From Paenibacillus sp. YN15 (GTDB lineage Bacteria > Bacillota > Bacilli > Paenibacillales > NBRC-103111): a stretch of DNA of 64,000 nt. How positions within the stretch are numbered: the first letter of the stretch is position 1; each line of letters starts with the position of its first letter. Of this stretch, positions 34,914 to 44,635 are shown one piece after another. The position numbers were made by a program, and so were the translations under genes. The stretch covers positions 178,482 through 242,481 of the forward strand of contig NZ_QMFA01000002.1 of assembly GCF_003285005.1 (NCBI RefSeq), in the 5' to 3' direction. Below the pieces are notes generated by a model. The model did not search any database, was not told the origin of the DNA, and was given only the letters and a program-made list of their open reading frames with translations.

Positions 34914-35831
34914 TCACCGCGGTTCCCCGGGCTCCGGCTTGGCTGCCTCCCGGGAATGCCGGTTGGTGCGGGCATAATGGGCGGGACTCAGCCCCACCGC
35001 TTTGCGGAAGCACTTGGAAAAGTAGTTCACATCCGTAAAGCCCGATTCCAACGCCGCCTCCGTCACCGATGTGCCGGAATTCTGGAGCAGGCTTATGGCC
35101 AGGGAGAGGCGGTACCGGATCAGATATTGGTGAAGGGAGGTGCCTGTATGCTTCACCAGCAGCCGGTTCAGATAGACGGGATGGAAGCTGAAATGCCGGG
35201 CAATATCCCGATTGGACAGAGGTTCCCTGTAATGCTCGCGGATATAGCTCAGAATCAGGTCCGCCTTGTGGCTTGCTCCCTCCGGATCATCGAAGGTGGA
35301 GGTGATATGTCTGGCCATATCCCCCAGCAGCTGGAGAAAGCAGCCCGTGATCCTGGTCATAAAAAACCGCTTCCGGACGGTGTATTCTCTCACAATCTCC
35401 AGAAGCAGCGGTTCAACGGCCTGCATATTCCGTAGAAACACAGTATCATTTAACTCCGGCATATCGGAGAAATGAAGGCATTCTGTAATCCTGTCCGGCT
35501 GGAATATTCCGATATCCTCCGGCGGGATAGGATACCCGATATGGCTGAAGCTTTTGGTGAAGTCAAAGTTCACACTGAGAATGCGCAGCTCCCCGCCTTC
35601 ATCGGCGGCAATCCCGTATACTGCACCAGGCTTCCATAAGAAGAAGCAGCCTTGAACGGCTTCATAGGAAATGCCTTGTATAATCATTTTTCCGCTTCCC
35701 CCGCAGATATACATCATCCGGTAATCATAAGCTGCCCGGGGGGCAAGCATTGAGCCGGGCGGCTGGATGTGGACATGGGGATAACGGATGAACGGATCAA
35801 TCTGTTCAAAGGAAAATGCGGCAGCGGACAT
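34914..35831 (-). CDS. AraC-family transcription regulator with cupin-like sensor
   Basis: This 305-residue regulator starts at minus-strand ATG 35831, with GGAGGGGA just upstream; a longer TTG start would include that site. The N-terminal half is a beta-rich sugar-sensing (AraC_binding/cupin) domain. The C-terminal 100 residues hold two helix-turn-helix motifs (NRDIARHFSFHPVYLNRLL and VTEAALESGFTDVNYFSKCF, then GLSPAHY). It faces the sugar isomerase gene divergently across 181 bp and most likely controls it in response to a sugar. It is of a different type from the membrane AraC protein at 50703. Confidence 0.9.
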   Translation of the reverse strand: MSAAAFSFEQIDPFIRYPHVHIQPPGSMLAPRAAYDYRMMYICGGSGKMIIQGISYEAVQGCFFLWKPGAVYGIAADEGGELRILSVNFDFTKSFSHIGYPIPPEDIGIFQPDRITECLHFSDMPELNDTVFLRNMQAVEPLLLEIVREYTVRKRFFMTRITGCFLQLLGDMARHITSTFDDPEGASHKADLILSYIREHYREPLSNRDIARHFSFHPVYLNRLLVKHTGTSLHQYLIRYRLSLAISLLQNSGTSVTEAALESGFTDVNYFSKCFRKAVGLSPAHYARTNRHSREAAKPEPGEPR

Positions 35832-36012
35832 GGGACTCCCCTCCAACCGGGTCTTCGTCCAACTTTTTGTTGACCTTAATGTGAAGTTTATTTTCTCCCT
35901 ATTGAGGTTTGCTTTCTATCTATATTGTAGCTTTCGTATTGCACTATAATCAAGATGCAAATGGATAAGGGCAGGTTTATTTTGGTTATTTGCACATAGG
36001 GAGGAAAGCGGC

Positions 36013-37461
36013 ATGCTGCACAGATTGAAGGAGAGAACGGCCAATATCGGCTTTTTTGCCGTCGGGCATGATACCTATTGGGGCCAGTTCGAGGGGCTTC
36101 TGGACAGCCTGATGGGCTATCACCGGGTGCTTAAAGAAATTCTGGAGGGCAACGGGGTCCGGATTGTGGATTACGGCATGGTGGACAGCAGCGAGAAGGG
36201 CTACGAGGTATTGGAGCGGATGAAGGGCGACAGATTGGATCTTGTGTTTTGCAACATGGTTACCTATGCCACCTCCTCCACCTTCGCTCCCATGATCCGG
36301 GGACTGGATGCTCCCATGGTGCTGGTTGCTCTGCAGCCGCTCCGGGGGATGGATTACTCCAGAGCCAGCACGTATATGCAACTGGAAAATGACAACATCT
36401 GCTCTGTGCCGGAATTCACCAGTGTTGCGGTCCGTCTGGGCAAACGGGTGGCCGATGTGATCATCGGAACCCTCTATGAGGATGAAGAGGCTGTTGCCGG
36501 GCTTCGGGAGTGGTGCGGCATTGCCAAGGTGCTGCACGACCTGAAGGGCGCGCGGATGGGACTGATGGGCCATGTGCTGGAGGCCATGTACGATATGCAT
36601 GCCGATCCCACAGCCATCTCGGCGGCCTTCGGTGTCCACGTGCCCCTGCTGGAACCGGATGACGCCATCCGCCTGTACCATACTGTAACGGAGCAGGAAA
36701 TTGCCGATAAGAAGAAGCTGATTCTGGCCGAATTCGATACGCCCGAGCCGGTCAGCGACCCGGTGACCACCAAGCTGACGGAGGCCGACCTGCATCAGGC
36801 CGCCCATTCCGCCGTCACGCTGGATAAGCTGATCGAGACCTACAGGCTCACGGGACTGGCCTACTACTATGAAGGGCTGGAGGATTCCCTGCACCGGAAG
36901 CTGACCGGCTCCTTTATTGCAGGCAACTCCATGCTCAATGCCCAAGGCTTCCCCATGTGCGGCGAATACGACATCAAGACCTGTCTGGCCATGCTGATGA
37001 TGGACCGCCTGGGCATCGGCGGCAGCTTCGCGGAGTTTCATCCCTTTGACTTCCGGGAGGATTTCATTCTGGTGGGGCATGACGGCCCCCATCATCTTGC
37101 CATTGCCGAGGGCAAGCCGGTCCTGCGCAGCTTGTGCAAGTACCATGGAAAGCCGGGCAGCGGCGCCTCTGTGGAATTTAAAATCAAGGAAGGTCCCATC
37201 ACCATGCTGGGCATCACGCAAAAAGCCGACGGCCGCTTCAAATTTGTCATCGGAGAGGGCATTTCCAGGAAAGGACCGATTCCCCCTACCGGCAACACCA
37301 ATACCCGGGGCTTCTTCGAGCCCAATACCAAGGCTTTTGTAAAGGCTTGGGTGATGGAGGGGCCGACGCATCATTTTGCCCTGGGAGTAGGCCATCATGC
37401 CGGAACGCTGGAAAAGCTGGCTGGGGCATTGGGGATCGACAGCGTTATTGTAAAAGCGTAA
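36013..37461 (+). CDS. L-fucose/L-arabinose isomerase-like sugar isomerase
   Basis: This 482-residue protein has ATG 36013 nine nt after GGGAGG. It aligns in outline with L-arabinose isomerases: an N-terminal Rossmann-like domain, then GEYDIKTCLAM and AEFHPFDF holding the two metal-binding glutamates, HDGPHHLA, and a C-terminal THHFALGVGHHAG histidine cluster. Family members convert aldoses and ketoses with Mn2+. It is divergent from classical AraA, so the sugar may be L-fucose, L-arabinose or another. A TATAAT (35945-35950) lies upstream. The next two genes, 28 and 29 bp apart, probably belong to the same operon. Confidence 0.8.
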   Translation: MLHRLKERTANIGFFAVGHDTYWGQFEGLLDSLMGYHRVLKEILEGNGVRIVDYGMVDSSEKGYEVLERMKGDRLDLVFCNMVTYATSSTFAPMIRGLDAPMVLVALQPLRGMDYSRASTYMQLENDNICSVPEFTSVAVRLGKRVADVIIGTLYEDEEAVAGLREWCGIAKVLHDLKGARMGLMGHVLEAMYDMHADPTAISAAFGVHVPLLEPDDAIRLYHTVTEQEIADKKKLILAEFDTPEPVSDPVTTKLTEADLHQAAHSAVTLDKLIETYRLTGLAYYYEGLEDSLHRKLTGSFIAGNSMLNAQGFPMCGEYDIKTCLAMLMMDRLGIGGSFAEFHPFDFREDFILVGHDGPHHLAIAEGKPVLRSLCKYHGKPGSGASVEFKIKEGPITMLGITQKADGRFKFVIGEGISRKGPIPPTGNTNTRGFFEPNTKAFVKAWVMEGPTHHFALGVGHHAGTLEKLAGALGIDSVIVKA

Positions 37462-37489
37462 ATCAACAACCAAAGGGAGCTGCGCCCAT

Positions 37490-39964
37490 ATGAAGCCGCT
37501 GAAGAATGTTACGCTGGAGATGAGCCTGAAGCCGTTTAAAAGCATGGAGCCTGCCTATGTAGAGCAGATATGCCGCAAGCTGTTCCGCCAGTGGGACGGC
37601 TTGCTCCGGCATACAAGCCGGGTGTCGGTGCTTCTGTGGACCTCCGACGGCTCGGAAATTCTGGATTACAGGGGAAGGCTGGAGGATGAGGTGGAGTGGG
37701 CCAAATACATCGGCGGAGCCAATCCCCGTACGGACTGGAACCGCGAGACTGATCCGCGGGGCGTGGGGCTGCATACCCGTCCGTATCTGTACATGGAGGA
37801 GCCTCCTGTGCTGACTTACAGGCTTCTGGGCAATATTGTCAAGACCATTAAGCGGGTGGGAGCGGAATATACCGGACAGCCGATCCGGGTAGGAGCGACC
37901 TTCGACCCGGGACCGGAATTCGCCAAGTCCAGCTTCAAGTATGAGCGGCATGAGGAAATTTGCATGGGCAATACCATGGGCAACAAAAGCTTTGTGTGCT
38001 GTTATTCCGTGCTCCACGCGGACAGTGAAGTTTACGCCGGGTTTCCGGAGGGCATTCCCGAGGGGACACCCTTCGGGACCTTCTTCGGCCGCCAATGCCG
38101 CGCCTTTGCCCGGGATCTGGAATTTGATTATGTGTGGCTGTCCAACGGCTTTGGCTTCGGTACGGAAACCTGGGGCACAACAGGGGCATTGTTCGACGGC
38201 GCAGCCTTCAATGGGAGCCGGATGGGAGAAACCACGGAGCGCATTCTGGAGTTCTGGCGGCTGTTCCGCCTGGAATGCCCGGAGCTGCCGGTGGAAACCC
38301 GGGGCACCAATCTGAGTGCAGGGATAGATTTAGCTACCGACGGAGTGCCATTGAAGGATATTTATGAAGGGGGCTTTCAGCTGCTGTCCCCTCCCAACTC
38401 CCCCTGGGCCGCTCTGGACGGGGATTTCGGACTGGAGCTGACGGGATACATGTCCCGTATGGCGGAGCTTCCGGCGGATGCCCGGGGAGATTTCCTTTAC
38501 CGCTTCTATGTTCATGATCCGTGGTGGATGAACAGTCCCTGGCTGGACCGCTACGAGGGGCAGCCCCATGATATTTATCTGCCGCTTTCCATATCCAGAA
38601 TCAATGGGGAGGGAGAGGCGGCGCATCCCAGCCATCTCAGCCTGCTTACGGTGGACAATTCGCTGGGAGACATGCCTGACCAGTGTCCCAATGAAATCAT
38701 TCCGCATCTGCTGAAGGCTTATGAACGGCTGCCCGATGCCCCGGCCCCGCTGGTATGGGTGTATCCCTTCCGGGAGTATCACGGGATTGGGCAGGAGGGG
38801 GGCATGAATATCCGGCGGCCCTTCTTCGAGGATTGGTTCATCCGCGGGGCCATCAACCAAGGCCTTCCCTTGTCCTCGGTGGTCTCGACCGATCATTTTG
38901 CCGCCACCCTGGAGAGGAAGCCCGGACTATATGCCGGCTCCATTCCGGTCTCCCCGGTGCCGCTTGCGGGAAGCCGTTGGGAGGAGGCGCTGTGCGGATG
39001 GATTGAGAGCGGCGGCCAGGCCATCCTGTATGGCTCCGTGCGGGAGGCCAGTCCGCGCCTCTTGTTCCTGCTCAATCTGTCGCTGGCGGAGCCGCTGGAG
39101 GGGGAGCTGGATTTCCGGCTTCATCTGAAGGCGGATGAGCCGGTCTGCGGCTCTTGGCCGGAGCAAATTTGCCACCGCGCTGTGCTGTGTGACGGAGGGA
39201 TCGATACTATTCTGCTGGACGCCCATGACCCGTTTACCTGGTTGGCAGCGGAAGCGGGAAGCCCGGAGCAGGGCGGAAGCCGGACTGCCGCCTTGGTACG
39301 CAGGCTTCCCGCCTGGGGGAGCGGTGGAGTGGCCTGGGTCCGGGGAACGGTTGCCAGCAGCTTCCGCAAGGGCAGCCATCTGCTGGTTCCGGATGACCCT
39401 GCCCGTTATTTTCCGGCGGAAGCACTGATGCGCCATGTATTGGCCGAGTTGGGCACAGCAATCAGCTTCCGGGGGTTGGCGCCGAACGCCCGGAGGCCGG
39501 TGGTCATGGCCCACCGGAGCAACGGAGCTCTTTTCTTCTCCTGCTATGTGCCCGATACCACAGCTGAGCTGAGTCTCCGCTATCCTTGGGGCGCTCCTCT
39601 CTTGATGGGCTGGGAAACCAGACTGGAGCAGGGCAGTTCCCTCTACCGTCTCCCCCGGGCCTGGCATGGGGAATGCCGGGTGTTCATTAAACAGGAGAAG
39701 TCCGCTGTGCTGGCCTGCAAGGAAATATGCTCCACGAGCTATGAGATGAAGCGCCGTTTCCAGGTGTCCGGCCTGATTGATGCGGAGTTGCTTATTCTTC
39801 CCGAGACCGGATACGGGCACCGGACCGAGCTGCTGCTGAACTCCTCCCATCCCTTTCAGGTGGGAGATGCCTTGGACTGGGAGCTGACGGAAACCCCATG
39901 GGGAACAGCGATTGCCGTGCATAGAGCTACCGGCGTATTGACGGTTTCCACACCGTTTAGTTAA
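37490..39964 (+). CDS. Uncharacterised 824-residue cytoplasmic protein, possible glycosidase
   Basis: ATG 37490 is preceded by GGGAG. No signal peptide or membrane segment is visible. The first 480 residues are rich in aromatic, Asp and Glu motifs such as IRVGATFDPGPEFAKSSF, YVWLSNGFGFGTETWGTTG and VETRGTNLSAGIDLATDG, which would suit a TIM-barrel sugar-active enzyme. The last 300 residues look beta-rich. I recognise no named family. Its position between a sugar isomerase and an SGNH esterase, behind an AraC regulator, suggests that it releases the sugar used by the isomerase. Cytoplasmic location implies an imported oligosaccharide. Catalytic residues cannot be assigned from sequence alone. 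Confidence 0.7.
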   Translation: MKPLKNVTLEMSLKPFKSMEPAYVEQICRKLFRQWDGLLRHTSRVSVLLWTSDGSEILDYRGRLEDEVEWAKYIGGANPRTDWNRETDPRGVGLHTRPYLYMEEPPVLTYRLLGNIVKTIKRVGAEYTGQPIRVGATFDPGPEFAKSSFKYERHEEICMGNTMGNKSFVCCYSVLHADSEVYAGFPEGIPEGTPFGTFFGRQCRAFARDLEFDYVWLSNGFGFGTETWGTTGALFDGAAFNGSRMGETTERILEFWRLFRLECPELPVETRGTNLSAGIDLATDGVPLKDIYEGGFQLLSPPNSPWAALDGDFGLELTGYMSRMAELPADARGDFLYRFYVHDPWWMNSPWLDRYEGQPHDIYLPLSISRINGEGEAAHPSHLSLLTVDNSLGDMPDQCPNEIIPHLLKAYERLPDAPAPLVWVYPFREYHGIGQEGGMNIRRPFFEDWFIRGAINQGLPLSSVVSTDHFAATLERKPGLYAGSIPVSPVPLAGSRWEEALCGWIESGGQAILYGSVREASPRLLFLLNLSLAEPLEGELDFRLHLKADEPVCGSWPEQICHRAVLCDGGIDTILLDAHDPFTWLAAEAGSPEQGGSRTAALVRRLPAWGSGGVAWVRGTVASSFRKGSHLLVPDDPARYFPAEALMRHVLAELGTAISFRGLAPNARRPVVMAHRSNGALFFSCYVPDTTAELSLRYPWGAPLLMGWETRLEQGSSLYRLPRAWHGECRVFIKQEKSAVLACKEICSTSYEMKRRFQVSGLIDAELLILPETGYGHRTELLLNSSHPFQVGDALDWELTETPWGTAIAVHRATGVLTVSTPFS

Positions 39965-39993
39965 AATTTGGAAATATTTAGGAGGAGTGGTGA

Positions 39994-41085
39994 TTGCGGT
40001 TGAAGGAGTCAGTGGCTGATGACCGCCTGGAGGAGCTGATGAGATCCTATTGGGCCTCGGATCGGATGACGGAGGAAGCTGTGCTGATGGTTGCAGGGGA
40101 AGACGGCGGCGTTGCCACAGGCCGTCTGCTCTTCACTCCTCTGCGGATCATTTCCGTGAAAAGCGCCTCCTTGGAGGCGGAATACGGGGAGGGGCGGGAC
40201 TGGCTCTGCCGGGGCAAGGAGCTGCTCCTGTCTGCGGGCTCCTCCATCCCTTGGATGACGGAGGCTGAGCTGCATCCGGCTGTTCCTCCAAGGGAGGGCA
40301 GCAGCTGCCCGCGGCCGGGAGGCGGCTTTATTCTCACGGACAAGGCGGTGCTCCACAGCCGCCGGCTTGCCGTGACCTACATCCACTCCGGCCGGGAATG
40401 GGGCGGACCGGTGCCGGTATTTGCAGGGGATCGGCTGCCCTGCACCATTGGCCGGCTGAAGGGCGGGCAGCCGGTGTCTGTTGCTCTGTACGGGGACAGC
40501 ATCTCTGCCGGGTACGATTGCAGCAGCATGCTGGAGCTGCCTCCGTACCAGCCGGCTTGGGGGCGGCTGCTGGCGGAATGGCTCCGCCATATCTATCCGG
40601 GCGGCGTTCAGCTGCATAATCCCTCCGTCGGCGGAAAGTCCGCCGACTGGGGGCTGGACCATGTGGAGGAGCTGGTCGCCAATGAGCGGCGGGATCTCGT
40701 CATCCTGGGCTTCGGCATGAATGACGGAACGGGCAGGGTGCCTCCGAAGCAATTCGGGGAGCGTATCCTGAACATGATGACCTGCATCCGCAGACGGTGG
40801 CCGGATACGGAATTTATCCTGATCGCTCCGATGCTTCCCAATCCTCTGGCCGCGCTGCCCGACGAGCCGGAAAAAAGCTTCTTCGGCGAGCAATTGAACT
40901 ACAAGCCTGTTCTGGAGGAATTGGCCGCCGCGCCGGGCTGTGCCCTGCTGGACATGACCTCCGTCCATGGCTGGCTCCTGCAGCACAAAGCCTATTGGGA
41001 TATGACCGGCAACCAGACCAATCACCCCAATGATTTCCTGAGCCGCTGGTACGCCCAGACAGCCGCCGCCTTGCTGGCGGAATAA
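39994..41085 (+). CDS. SGNH/GDSL-family esterase (putative carbohydrate deacetylase)
   Basis: This 363-residue protein starts at TTG 39994, about seven nt after AGGAGGAG. A 150-residue beta-rich N-terminal domain precedes an SGNH hydrolase domain. Block I is YGDSISAGYD (catalytic Ser), then the glycine of SVGGKS, GFGMND (Asn, block III) and TNHPNDF with the catalytic Asp/His pair (block V). No signal peptide is present, so it acts in the cytoplasm. In this context it is likely to remove acetyl groups from imported oligosaccharides. Substrate is inference. Confidence 0.82.
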   Translation: MRLKESVADDRLEELMRSYWASDRMTEEAVLMVAGEDGGVATGRLLFTPLRIISVKSASLEAEYGEGRDWLCRGKELLLSAGSSIPWMTEAELHPAVPPREGSSCPRPGGGFILTDKAVLHSRRLAVTYIHSGREWGGPVPVFAGDRLPCTIGRLKGGQPVSVALYGDSISAGYDCSSMLELPPYQPAWGRLLAEWLRHIYPGGVQLHNPSVGGKSADWGLDHVEELVANERRDLVILGFGMNDGTGRVPPKQFGERILNMMTCIRRRWPDTEFILIAPMLPNPLAALPDEPEKSFFGEQLNYKPVLEELAAAPGCALLDMTSVHGWLLQHKAYWDMTGNQTNHPNDFLSRWYAQTAAALLAE

Positions 41086-41174
41086 GCCGGAAGGGCCTAA
41101 GGCGGGTTTGCAAACACGGCCTAGCAGCTTGCCGAGCACCGCCGCGTCAACAGATGTGCCATCCCGCGGGTATG

Positions 41175-41225
41175 CAAAAAAGAGCATGACGACCCCTCAT
41201 AGGGCGGCCGCCATGCTCTTTTTAT
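41175..41225. terminator. Bidirectional terminator between convergent genes
   Basis: AAAAAAGAGCATG pairs with CATGCTCTTTTT across a GC-rich loop, giving a T-run on both strands. Confidence 0.85.
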
Positions 41226-41277
41226 ATTCATTTTGCAAAAGTCACTTGCAAATTGCCTTTCCACACTTTTTCAAGCA

Positions 41278-41460
41278 ATTGTACTCGAAATTTTCGCATA
41301 CACATTGCCGCTTTTGTCCTGTTTTGTGGAATTGTACTCGATATTTCATACACATTTCGCCGCATTTGCTTCATTTCATGAGATTGTGCTGGAAATTTCA
41401 TATACAATTGCGGAATTTGCTGCTTTTCACGAAATTATACTCGAAATTTCGCATACACGC
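41278..41460. repeat. Four degenerate tandem units of about 52 bp
   Basis: Units begin ATTGTACTCGAAATTTC-like at 41278, 41331, 41383 and 41434 (periods 53, 52, 51), each followed by CATACACAT and a T-rich tail. The gap 41086-41513 contains this array and the terminator only. Confidence 0.8.
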
Positions 41461-41513
41461 TCATACACACACCTGCCGCGTACGCGAATCCTCCAACCTC
41501 TTATTGGAATATT

Positions 41514-42869
41514 TCAATTAGACTTTGACGGCTTGCCCTTGAACTTGACGAAGGACCAGACGGTCAACAAGGCAACCACGGCCAGACAAGCGCCGATGCT
41601 GACCCGGTTCTGGGCATCCACCAGGAACAGGGAGGCAATCACCGCCAAACATCCGATGGTCAGCATGGTGATATACGGGTAGCCCCATACCTTAAAGCCG
41701 GGCTCCTTGGGGTAGCTTTTGCGCAGCTTCAGCTGGGAGAGGCAGATGCTGATCCAGACCAGCAGCACCACGAAGCCCGGAACCGCCATCAGAATCCGGA
41801 ACAGGCTGTCCTGGAAGAAATAAGCCAGCATAGCTCCCACGCCCAGGATAGCGGCGCATAGCTTCAGGCTGTTTACCGGTACGCCTTTGCGTGAGGTACG
41901 GGCCAAAGCCGTCGGCGCTTCTCCTTGGGCAGCCATGGAGTGCAGCATCCGGGTGGCGCCGTAGATGCCGGAGTTGGCAGCTGACAGAACCGCGGTGATG
42001 AGGATGAAATTCATCAGGTGCGCGGAGCCCTGCAGACCGATGGATGCCAGCACCTGAACGAAGGGGCTGGTATGCCCGTCCAGCTGATTCCAGGGAATCA
42101 GGCCGCAGATAATAAGAATGGGCAGGGTGTAGAACAGGATCACCCGGAGAATGAAGTTTTTGACTACACGAGGCAGTACCTTCTCCGCATCCTGCGCTTC
42201 CGTCAGGGTCAGTCCGATCAGCTCCGAGCCCCCATAGGAAAACATGACCACCAGCAAGCCCGAGAAAATAGCGGTAAAGCCCTGCGGGAAAAAGCCGCCA
42301 TACTCCGTAAAGTTCCGCGTCAGGGAAGGGGCGTCGGCCACGGGAATGATGCCGAACAGGATGCCCGCGCCCAGCACGATAAACAGAATGATCATGCCGA
42401 TCTTGATGCCGGCCAGCCAAAATTCCGTTTCCCCGAAGCCGCCCACACTCATCATATTAATGATAAGGATCAGCGCCGCACTGGCCAGAGTCAACAGCCA
42501 CAAGGGCATATCCGGCAGCCAATACTGGAGAAAGCTCCCCGCCGCCAGCACTTCGATTACACAAACCGTAAGCCACATGAAGCAATACAGCCATCCGACA
42601 ATAAAGGACAGCCGTTCGCCAAAAGCGTCGCGGATAAAATCCTTCATGTTTTTATTGGCATAAACAGTGGCCATTTCCGCAATGGCTCCCATCACCACCA
42701 GCAATAAAAGCCCTGCAAACACGTAGGACAGGACAATGCCGGGTCCGGCGATGCCGATGGTTTCCGCACTTCCCTTGAAAATCCCCGTACCGATAACTCC
42801 GCCCATGGCCATAAAGCTGATATGCCGTGGCCGGAGCTTTTTTTGCAATGCTGCATCATTTCCACTCAC
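41514..42869 (-). CDS. Amino acid permease of the APC superfamily (AAT family)
   Basis: This 451-residue transporter has twelve predicted membrane segments. The family signature is clear: LRPRHISFMAMGGVIGTGIF at the start of segment 1 and SYGGSELIGLTLTEAQD in segment 6. I place the start at minus-strand GTG 42869 (MSGNDAALQKKL); AGGGGG lies ten nt upstream. A reading frame open to 42974 adds 35 atypical residues. It imports an amino acid by proton symport; substrate unknown. It stands alone between terminators and a divergent CarD gene. Confidence 0.88.
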   Translation of the reverse strand: MSGNDAALQKKLRPRHISFMAMGGVIGTGIFKGSAETIGIAGPGIVLSYVFAGLLLLVVMGAIAEMATVYANKNMKDFIRDAFGERLSFIVGWLYCFMWLTVCVIEVLAAGSFLQYWLPDMPLWLLTLASAALILIINMMSVGGFGETEFWLAGIKIGMIILFIVLGAGILFGIIPVADAPSLTRNFTEYGGFFPQGFTAIFSGLLVVMFSYGGSELIGLTLTEAQDAEKVLPRVVKNFILRVILFYTLPILIICGLIPWNQLDGHTSPFVQVLASIGLQGSAHLMNFILITAVLSAANSGIYGATRMLHSMAAQGEAPTALARTSRKGVPVNSLKLCAAILGVGAMLAYFFQDSLFRILMAVPGFVVLLVWISICLSQLKLRKSYPKEPGFKVWGYPYITMLTIGCLAVIASLFLVDAQNRVSIGACLAVVALLTVWSFVKFKGKPSKSN

Positions 42870-43097
42870 AGTTGACAAGCCCCCTGATTTTTTTGAAAAT
42901 ACGGACTTGTCTAGTTTACCTTGAATGTCAGATTTGGACAATCCTTTTCTCTCGGACAGCCCTTCTTGTCGCACTTTAGCGCTTTGACGAAATTAAACTT
43001 TCTGGAGTGTGATGAAAAGTCTTGACATACATGTGGTACAATTGAGTTATGCGCGACATTTAGCAAGCCTTATATTCCAGGGACAGGAGGATATCGA

Positions 43098-43622
43098 ATG
43101 TTTCAGGCAGGAGAGCTTGTCATTTACGGCAACAGCGGGGTATGTCAAATCAAAGAGGTGGGGGTTCCCGGATTCTCCACAGGTGAAAATGCCAAATCAT
43201 ACTATACCTTATCCCCGTTGCACAGCACGGAAACCATCTATACCCCTGTGGATACAAAAGTATTGATGCGGACGGTGATTTCCTCCACGGAAGCCCAAAC
43301 GCTGATCGGGCAGCTTCCGCAGCTGCAGGAGGAGGATTACAGCACCTGCAACACCAAGTGGCTGGCCAATGCCTATGAATCCTCCCTGCAGGATTACACC
43401 TGCGAAACGCTGATGAAGCTGATCAAATCCATCTGCATGAAAAATTGCGAAGTGATCCTAAGCCGGAAAAAGCTGAACGAAACCGATCTGAAGTATTTGA
43501 AGCGGGCCGAGGATCTGCTGTACAACGAATTTTCCGTGGCTCTGGGAGTGACGGAGGAGGATGTGAAGCAGATCATCGAAAAAACCCTGGAGGAGCTTAT
43601 GACCCAGAAAGTACACGGGTAA
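43098..43622 (+). CDS. CarD-family RNA-polymerase-binding regulator
   Basis: This 174-residue protein has ATG 43098 with AGGAGG eight nt upstream. The N-terminal 60 residues (FQAGELVIYGNSGVCQIKEV... YYTLSPL) form the Tudor-like CarD/TRCF RNA-polymerase interaction domain. The remainder is helical, as in CarD (LKYLKRAEDLLYNEFSVAL then TEEDV). CarD-type proteins bind the beta subunit and modulate promoter opening. A TTGACA at 43022 marks the promoter region. There is no obvious functional link to the neighbouring carbohydrate genes. Confidence 0.88.
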   Translation: MFQAGELVIYGNSGVCQIKEVGVPGFSTGENAKSYYTLSPLHSTETIYTPVDTKVLMRTVISSTEAQTLIGQLPQLQEEDYSTCNTKWLANAYESSLQDYTCETLMKLIKSICMKNCEVILSRKKLNETDLKYLKRAEDLLYNEFSVALGVTEEDVKQIIEKTLEELMTQKVHG

Positions 43623-43633
43623 ACCTCCCGCCA

Positions 43634-43693
43634 TAAAAAATCCCCCAAGCCTCATCTCCACTCCGGTATAACCCGGAAGGGGGGCTTTGGGGG
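43634..43693 (-). terminator. Intrinsic terminator of the minus-strand pectin operon
   Basis: CCCCCAAGCC pairs with GGCTTTGGGGG (one bulge). On the minus strand the stem is followed by TTTTTT, directly after the nucleoside hydrolase stop. Confidence 0.8.
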
Positions 43694-43711
43694 CTGCAAC
43701 AGCAAGTGGTC

Positions 43712-44617
43712 TTACCTTTCGCTTAAAGAAAAAAGGGCAAGCTTCGCGTAAAAATCCTCCAGCATAAACCGCGTATCCACACTGCGGTAGACCCGGATTT
43801 TGCGGTTTCCCGGCTGTGGCTTGTATGCCATGTCCGCAGCAATTGCCGGCGCCTCCGCCAGATCGAAGTCGAAGGCCTGGTCATCCAGCAGCAGCGATAC
43901 GGCAGGGGAATCGCCCAATACCCAAACCTCGCCCTTGGGCCATTCCGGCCGGTTGGCATATTTCATATTCAGCGATATAACCGATTCGTACAGATAACGG
44001 CCGATTCCGCCGCAGGGCCTGACCTTGACGGCCAGCTCTGCCAAGCCGACGCGGACCATATCATATGCATTCTTCGGCACCTGCCATAGGGGTATGGGGG
44101 AGCGGAACACCGCCTGTGCCGCCTCAACATCATTGGACAGGTTAAACTCGGGCCCCCCTTCGGGATAAGGGCCGCCGCCGATCCATACGGCGGTGAGCCG
44201 TTCCGCAATCCGCGGCTCCTGCAGGTACGCCGATGCCAAGTCGGTCAATGGGCCCTGGAAGATAACAAACAATGGCAGCGGGTCATCCTTTAAGGCCTCC
44301 TCGATGATCAGCCGGGAACCCTCCGAAGGGGAGGGAGTCCCGATGCCGGGGATTTTGCGATTGGCTCCTTCAACGACAGGATAACGTCCGGACATCCCCG
44401 TCAGCTCCAGCACATGCTGAATCTCCCGGCAGGATTCCGCCGCTCCGGCAGCGCTCCGCAAGCCAAAATGGACGCCGATCAAACCCTTGATTTGCAGCCG
44501 CGGAGACAAAAGAGCGTGAACGATGGCATATTGGTCATCCGCCTCGCATCCGGCGTCGGCGTTGATAATAACCCGGATTTGCTTCTGTTCCGGCACCTCA
44601 AACGGCATCATTCTCAT
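43712..44617 (-). CDS. Inosine-uridine nucleoside hydrolase-like protein
   Basis: This 301-residue minus-strand protein is preceded by GGGGG. The calcium-binding N-terminal motif of nucleoside hydrolases, normally DTDPGxDD, reads NADAGCEADD here, keeping the metal-binding aspartates. The GPLTDLASAY and VWIGGGPYPEGGPEFNLSNDVEAA segments also match the family. Members cleave ribosides or, in some subfamilies, other N- or O-glycosidic bonds. It is the last gene of a minus-strand operon with GH28 and GH88 genes, so its true substrate may be a sugar conjugate and not a nucleoside; this is inference. Confidence 0.8.
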   Translation of the reverse strand: MRMMPFEVPEQKQIRVIINADAGCEADDQYAIVHALLSPRLQIKGLIGVHFGLRSAAGAAESCREIQHVLELTGMSGRYPVVEGANRKIPGIGTPSPSEGSRLIIEEALKDDPLPLFVIFQGPLTDLASAYLQEPRIAERLTAVWIGGGPYPEGGPEFNLSNDVEAAQAVFRSPIPLWQVPKNAYDMVRVGLAELAVKVRPCGGIGRYLYESVISLNMKYANRPEWPKGEVWVLGDSPAVSLLLDDQAFDFDLAEAPAIAADMAYKPQPGNRKIRVYRSVDTRFMLEDFYAKLALFSLSER

Positions 44618-44635
44618 TGGCGTCCCCCACCCGTT

